The position numbers and the translations under genes were made by a program. The notes under the pieces were generated by a model, which ran no database searches, was not told the DNA's origin, and saw only the letters and a list, made by a program, of their open reading frames with translations. From positions 1,798,001 through 1,862,000 of the forward strand of contig OZ006972.1 of NCBI GenBank assembly GCA_963931255.1: DNA of 64,000 bases, written 5' to 3'. Source of the DNA: CALUVN01 sp944323595. GTDB taxonomy: Bacteria > Cyanobacteriota > Vampirovibrionia > Gastranaerophilales > Gastranaerophilaceae. This document shows positions 60,223-64,000 of the stretch, one piece after another; positions within the stretch are counted from its first letter, which is position 1; every line of letters begins with the position of its first letter.

Positions 60223-60260
60223 CTATTTTAGTAACAGACTTAAAGGGAGCAATAAATATT

Positions 60261-62105
60261 ATGTGCGGAATAGTTGGATACGTTGGTAATCAATCGGTTG
60301 TTGATATACTTCTTGACGGCTTGGAACAATTGGAATACAGAGGATATGACTCTGCCGGTGTTGCTTTGCAAACTCCCGATAAATTGGATGTCTATAAGGC
60401 TGTAGGCAAATTATGTAATCTTAGAGAAGAACTCAAGCACCACACCGATGAAACCAGAAAAGCCATAATGGGTATCGGACATATTCGCTGGGCTACACAC
60501 GGAGCTCCAACACTTTTAAATGCACATCCGCATTCTTGTAATTGCGGAAAACTTGTTGTTGTCCATAACGGTATTATTGAAAATTACAAAGAACTAAGAG
60601 AACTTTTAGCTTCAAAAGGTTGTGTGTTCAAAACTCAAACTGATACCGAAGTAGTTGCGCATCTTATTGCTCAAAAGTATGCATTAGCAAAAGATTTAAC
60701 TGAAGCGGTGCGTCTTGCCGTAAAGGACTTAAAGGGAGCGTATGCACTCTGTGTTATGCATAAGGAAGAAAAAAATAAGCTTGTAGGGACTAAATTGAAT
60801 GCTCCGCTTCTGATTGGAGTTGGCGAGGAAGAAAATTTCTTTGCCTCTGATGTTCCTGCAATCATTAAACATACCAAAAAGGCTGTGTATCTTGAAGATG
60901 GAGAAATAGCTACTCTGACTAAAGATACTTATTCTGTTATTGATTCTGACGGGAATGCGGTTGATAAGAAAGAAGAAATGCTCCCATGGGAACCTATCGC
61001 ATTGAGCAAGATGGGCTATAAACACTTCATGCTTAAAGAAATTCATGAACAGCCTGATGTAATCAGAAACATTCTTACCGGTAAACTTCATACACCGCAG
61101 GATAATGTTATTTTGAATGAAGTTAAACTGACAAAAGAACATCTGAAAAAATTAAATCGTATTCAAATTATTGCCTGCGGTACTTCATTACACGCCGCAA
61201 TGATAGGGAAATATCTTCTTGAAACTCTCTGCGGAATTGCAGTTGATGTTGAAGCTTCAAGTGAATATATTTACAGGAGAACGGTGACGGATGAACATAC
61301 CCTTGTTATCGGAGTTTCTCAATCTGGAGAAACTGCTGATACTCTGACTGCAATTAAACAGGCAAAAGCCAAGGGGTCTCATATTTTAATAATTACAAAC
61401 CGTCCGGATTCAGCTATGGCTCGTGAAGCTGACAGTCTTGTTCCTGTTAATGCTGGTATTGAAGTTTCCGTAGCAGCAACAAAATCTTATATCGCACAGC
61501 TTGTTTCTTTCTATCTGCTTGCAATTTATATGGCAGAAATAAAAGAAAGTGCAAATGAATATTTATTACTTTCATTGAAAACTGATTTGATGATTTTACC
61601 GCAAAAAATTGAGCAAATTCTATCACACAAAGAAGAAATTCAAAAGTGTGCAAAAATTTATTCCGGCACAAAGGATTTTATCTATATTGCACGCGGAATA
61701 AATTATCCGACAGCGCTGGAAGGTGCTCTGAAACTTAAGGAAATAAGCTATATCAACGCAACAGGTTACCCTGCAGGCGAACTTAAACACGGCCCTATTG
61801 CGATGCTGGATGAAACAATGCCAGTGCTTTCAATTTTGATGAAAGGCTGTGTTTACGAAAAACTTCTCTCAAACAGTGAAGAAGCAAAAGCACGTAATGC
61901 AAGAATGATTGCGCTTACAAATTCCGAAGATGAAAAATTGAATGATTTGTTTGACTTTATAATTCGAGTACCTGATGTTCAGGACTTGCTCTCACCTATT
62001 ATTGCGATTGTGCCGTTGCAGCTTCTGGCATATTATATTGCGGAATTTTTAGGCAAAGATGTAGACCAACCTCGTAACCTTGCTAAATCAGTAACGGTGG
62101 AATAA
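60261..62105 (+). CDS. glmS: Glucosamine-6-phosphate synthase
   Basis: GlmS (glutamine:fructose-6-phosphate amidotransferase) starts the amino-sugar pathway to peptidoglycan. The N-terminal glutaminase domain begins MCGIVGYVGN with the nucleophilic Cys2, and contains EYRGYDSAGVAL and GIGHIRWATHG. The two SIS isomerase domains include IACGTSLHAAMIGKYL, GVSQSGETADTL, NRPDSAMAREAD and KEISYINATGYPAGELKHGP. The C-terminus ends KSVTVE as expected. Length of 614 residues is normal. It is followed by a 52-residue gene and then metK. Confidence 0.97.
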   Translation: MCGIVGYVGNQSVVDILLDGLEQLEYRGYDSAGVALQTPDKLDVYKAVGKLCNLREELKHHTDETRKAIMGIGHIRWATHGAPTLLNAHPHSCNCGKLVVVHNGIIENYKELRELLASKGCVFKTQTDTEVVAHLIAQKYALAKDLTEAVRLAVKDLKGAYALCVMHKEEKNKLVGTKLNAPLLIGVGEEENFFASDVPAIIKHTKKAVYLEDGEIATLTKDTYSVIDSDGNAVDKKEEMLPWEPIALSKMGYKHFMLKEIHEQPDVIRNILTGKLHTPQDNVILNEVKLTKEHLKKLNRIQIIACGTSLHAAMIGKYLLETLCGIAVDVEASSEYIYRRTVTDEHTLVIGVSQSGETADTLTAIKQAKAKGSHILIITNRPDSAMAREADSLVPVNAGIEVSVAATKSYIAQLVSFYLLAIYMAEIKESANEYLLLSLKTDLMILPQKIEQILSHKEEIQKCAKIYSGTKDFIYIARGINYPTALEGALKLKEISYINATGYPAGELKHGPIAMLDETMPVLSILMKGCVYEKLLSNSEEAKARNARMIALTNSEDEKLNDLFDFIIRVPDVQDLLSPIIAIVPLQLLAYYIAEFLGKDVDQPRNLAKSVTVE

Positions 62106-62106
62106 A

Positions 62107-62265
62107 ATGGCATCAATTCATTCCACGACAGTAGATTTACCTAAAACTGCAATTAATAACATTGAAGATAATCTGAAATCTCTTGGTTATGATGTTTTAC
62201 GCTGGGCTATAGTTCATGTGAACGACAATTCTGTTGTAGTGAGTTTGTCATATATAACAGGTTAA
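62107..62265 (+). CDS. Short 52-residue protein after glmS
   Basis: ATG at 62107 begins one base after the glmS stop, and the frame is open to TAA at 62263-62265. The protein (MASIHSTTVDLPKTAINN..., then LRWAIVHVNDNSVVV) ends YITG. It looks like a small soluble alpha/beta protein with a mid-length helix (NIEDNLKSLGYD). No ribosome binding site other than sequence within glmS (CGGTGGAAT). It is probably translated by coupling to glmS; its function is unknown. Confidence 0.6.
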   Translation: MASIHSTTVDLPKTAINNIEDNLKSLGYDVLRWAIVHVNDNSVVVSLSYITG

Positions 62266-62283
62266 TATATATTAATATAAAAT

Positions 62284-62312
62284 TTGATTTTAAAAATTTT
62301 TGGTTGTACACT
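62284..62312 (+). promoter_or_regulatory. Promoter of metK
   Basis: TTGATT and TACACT are separated by exactly 17 bases; transcription should begin near 62319, giving a leader of about 65 bases. Confidence 0.6.
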
Positions 62313-62318
62313 GTTTCT

Positions 62319-62383
62319 TAATGGAGTGGCCGGGTTGGAATTAAAAAACTTACCGGCGGTAAAACAATTAAGGAGAATTAAAA
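62319..62383 (+). ncRNA. Candidate structured leader RNA of metK
   Basis: The leader contains CTTAAT (62318-62323), which can pair with ATTAAG overlapping the ribosome binding site AAGGAG (62366-62375), and CCGG (62331-62334) that can pair with CCGG (62353-62356), plus a TACC-GGC-GGTA hairpin at 62351-62361. Alternative pairings that expose or hide the ribosome binding site would give SAM-dependent control as in other metK leaders. I cannot match it to a known SAM riboswitch class, so this is a candidate only. Confidence 0.35.
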
Positions 62384-63658
62384 ATGACACCAAGAAACTT
62401 TTTATTCACTTCCGAATCAGTAACGGAAGGACACCCCGACAAAGTATGCGATCAGATTTCTGATGCTATTTTGGATGAATTTTTGACAAAATATCCACAG
62501 TCACGTGTTGCTGCAGAAACTACTGTAACGACAGGTATGGCGCTTGTATGCGGCGAAATTACCGCAGACTGCTATGTTGATATTCCGTCAATAGTAAGAA
62601 GTACTATTAAAAATATAGGTTACGTCGGCGAAGAAGGCGGCGGATTTGATTACAAAACCTGCGCAGTATTGACAAGTATTGACGAACAATCAGTTGATAT
62701 TGCAGGCGGTGTAAACAAAGCTCTTGAATCAAGAAACGATAATGCTGATACTTCAACATCAGAAACAGAAGATATCGGTGCAGGCGATCAGGGTATTATG
62801 TTCGGTTACGCTTGTAATGAAACACCTGAACTTATGCCTCTTCCGATAAGCCTTGCTCATAAATTATCTTACAGATTAGCTCAGGTAAGAAAACAGGGCA
62901 TTCTGTCTTACCTCAGACCGGACGGCAAATCTCAGGTTACTGTTGAATACGTTGACGGAAAACCGGCGAGAATTGACACCGTTCTTATTTCAACGCAACA
63001 CGACCCTGAAATTAACGGCGAAACAGATAACGCTAAAATTCAGGAAATCATAAGAAAAGATATTACAGCATTTGTTATTGATGAAGTATTCGCACACGAA
63101 ACAATCAAGTTAAGTGCTGATACAAAAATTCTTGTTAATCCTTCAGGACGTTTCGTAGTCGGCGGTCCTCAAGGCGATGCAGGTTTGACAGGACGTAAAA
63201 TCATTGTTGATACTTACGGCGGTTATTCACGTCACGGCGGCGGTGCTTTCTCTGGAAAAGATCCTACAAAAGTTGACCGTTCTGCAGCTTATGCAGCAAG
63301 ATGGGTTGCTAAAAATATCGTAGCCGCAGGTTTGGCTGAAAAATGCGAAATTGAATTAGCTTACGCTATCGGTGTTGCAGAGCCTGTTTCAATTATGGTT
63401 GATACATTCGGTACAGGTAAAATTTCTGATGACGAAATTTCTAATCTTGTTGCAGAAAACTTTGACCTCAGACCTGCCGCAATTATCAAACAGTTTGACC
63501 TGCGCGGTCTGCCTGCTAAAAACGGCGGCAAATTCTATCAGTTATTAGCCGCATACGGACATATGGGCAGAACTGATATTGATGTACCTTGGGAACATAC
63601 GGATAAAGCTGCAGCTTTAAAGTCACAGGCTTTTAACTGCTGTTCCTGTTCAAAATAA
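62384..63658 (+). CDS. metK: S-adenosylmethionine synthetase
   Basis: MetK makes SAM from methionine and ATP. The family signatures are present: TSESVTEGHPDKVCDQISDA, GAGDQGIMFGYA, NPSGRFVVGGPQGDAGLTGRK and GGGAFSGKDPTKVDRSAAY. Length of 424 residues is slightly longer than average; the C-terminal end has an unusual Cys cluster (NCCSCSK) absent from typical homologues I know. ATG follows AAGGAGAATTAAAA. A terminator follows the gene. Confidence 0.97.
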   Translation: MTPRNFLFTSESVTEGHPDKVCDQISDAILDEFLTKYPQSRVAAETTVTTGMALVCGEITADCYVDIPSIVRSTIKNIGYVGEEGGGFDYKTCAVLTSIDEQSVDIAGGVNKALESRNDNADTSTSETEDIGAGDQGIMFGYACNETPELMPLPISLAHKLSYRLAQVRKQGILSYLRPDGKSQVTVEYVDGKPARIDTVLISTQHDPEINGETDNAKIQEIIRKDITAFVIDEVFAHETIKLSADTKILVNPSGRFVVGGPQGDAGLTGRKIIVDTYGGYSRHGGGAFSGKDPTKVDRSAAYAARWVAKNIVAAGLAEKCEIELAYAIGVAEPVSIMVDTFGTGKISDDEISNLVAENFDLRPAAIIKQFDLRGLPAKNGGKFYQLLAAYGHMGRTDIDVPWEHTDKAAALKSQAFNCCSCSK

Positions 63659-63670
63659 CTAAGTGAGGAA

Positions 63671-63708
63671 AAAGATTGAAGAAATATTCTTCAATCTTTT
63701 TCTTTTTA
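63671..63708 (+). terminator. Rho-independent terminator of metK
   Basis: AAAGATTGAAGAA pairs with TTCTTCAATCTTT (13 bp) around ATA, followed by TTCTTTTT. Confidence 0.9.
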
Positions 63709-63730
63709 ACAACGTATCTAAGGAGAAATT

Positions 63731-64000
63731 ATGCAGGCTGTATTGCCGAAGTTTTACACAAATAATATAATGCCAAATCCCGTAACGAGTTTTACTCCGC
63801 AGCGAATTTTACCTCTTATTATGCCGACAGCAGCTATTCATCCTCAAGCAAGCGTAATAGGCAATGTCACTATCTGTGACGGAGTAAATGTAGCTCCTTT
63901 TGCTTCAATTAGGGGGGATGAGGGGACTCCGATTTATATAGGCCACGGCTCTAATATTCAGGACGGTGTTGTAATCCACGGATTGAAAGACGGTCGCGTT
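63731..64000 (+). CDS. Gamma-class carbonic anhydrase, Cam/CcmM type (partial)
   Basis: Only the first 90 residues lie in the window. A divergent N-terminal extension (about residues 1-35) leads to a left-handed beta-helix sequence ASVIGNVTICDGVNVAPFAS. Then comes IRGDEGTPIYIG and SNIQDGVVIHG, matching the Cam/CcmM subgroup (Cam reads VRSDEGMPIFVG and SNVQDGVVLH). The acidic-loop glutamate (DEG), the Gln-Asp pair and the first zinc-binding His are all present, so it should be an active enzyme as far as can be seen. ATG follows AAGGAGAAATT. It lies 24 bases after the metK terminator. The gene may encode a CcmM-like N-domain without the carboxysome RuBisCO-like repeats; the rest is outside the window. 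Confidence 0.8.
   Translation, partial: MQAVLPKFYTNNIMPNPVTSFTPQRILPLIMPTAAIHPQASVIGNVTICDGVNVAPFASIRGDEGTPIYIGHGSNIQDGVVIHGLKDGRV

Noticed and set aside
1..64000. tRNA, rRNA and tmRNA genes
   Set aside because: No cloverleaf-like sequence or rRNA-like stretch was recognised by eye; a covariance-model search would be decisive.

Overview
The window reads as a chromosomal segment of a low-GC, fermentative, Gram-negative-type bacterium. The best fit is a gut member of the non-photosynthetic sister lineage of Cyanobacteria (Vampirovibrionia/Melainabacteria, order Gastranaerophilales). This placement is inference. It rests on an autotransporter (so an outer membrane), the lysA-cdaA neighbourhood known from Cyanobacteria, a CcmM/Cam-type gamma carbonic anhydrase without any visible photosynthesis or carboxysome gene, electron-transfer flavoprotein and Nfn-type flavoprotein genes, and several large lineage-type proteins that share an unusual N-terminus. 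No rRNA, tRNA, CRISPR array, integrase or transposase was recognised.

Layout. (1) 1-4100, minus strand: a PfkB sugar kinase, then a redox operon (NfnA/SudB-like flavoprotein, a 62-residue four-cysteine protein, EtfB, EtfA). (2) 4200-8750: two large unrecognised proteins, the second carrying 42 KPE[A/V] tetrapeptides arranged in a nested super-repeat. (3) 8800-18700, mostly minus: PNPase, a small XRE region, a secreted matrixin-like protease, two tandem HNH-nuclease-like paralogues, then tsaB, tsaE, a GAF/GGDEF diguanylate cyclase and yebC. (4) 18800-31100: glyS, a tail-anchored amidohydrolase-like protein, a TM1266-like regulator, prfB with a programmed +1 frameshift, a PHP phosphoesterase, rph, two secreted coiled-coil proteins and an acetolactate synthase. 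(5) 31000-40300: family-4 uracil-DNA glycosylase, an M16 peptidase, nanE and a ROK kinase with two small genes, a UbiA prenyltransferase, lysA, the diadenylate cyclase cdaA and a YitT protein. (6) 40300-48400: two unrecognised membrane proteins, a GT39-like and a GT2 glycosyltransferase, then pgpH (c-di-AMP phosphodiesterase), ybeY and dgkA. (7) 48400-54800: a 5-kb autotransporter gene bracketed by mosaic intergenic repeats. (8) 54700-64000: membrane pyrophosphatase, clpB, glmS, metK and the start of the gamma carbonic anhydrase.

Functional threads. Synthesis and breakdown of c-di-AMP (cdaA, pgpH) both occur here, along with a c-di-GMP cyclase. GlmS, NanE and the ROK kinase concern amino-sugar metabolism. 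HppA, EtfAB and the NfnA-like protein point to an anaerobic, pyrophosphate- and flavin-based energy economy.

Most notable observations. First, a run of ten G residues separates a well-formed promoter, ribosome binding site and ATG from the autotransporter reading frame. In the sequence given, the frame is OFF; nine or twelve G would join it, so this looks like a phase-variable surface protein. Second, four otherwise dissimilar large proteins share a short [I/L]-[S/T/N]-F-x-G box about 40-55 residues from the start, possibly an undescribed sorting signal. Third, the two HNH-like paralogues have their nuclease motif split by a helical insertion of roughly 200 residues or more.
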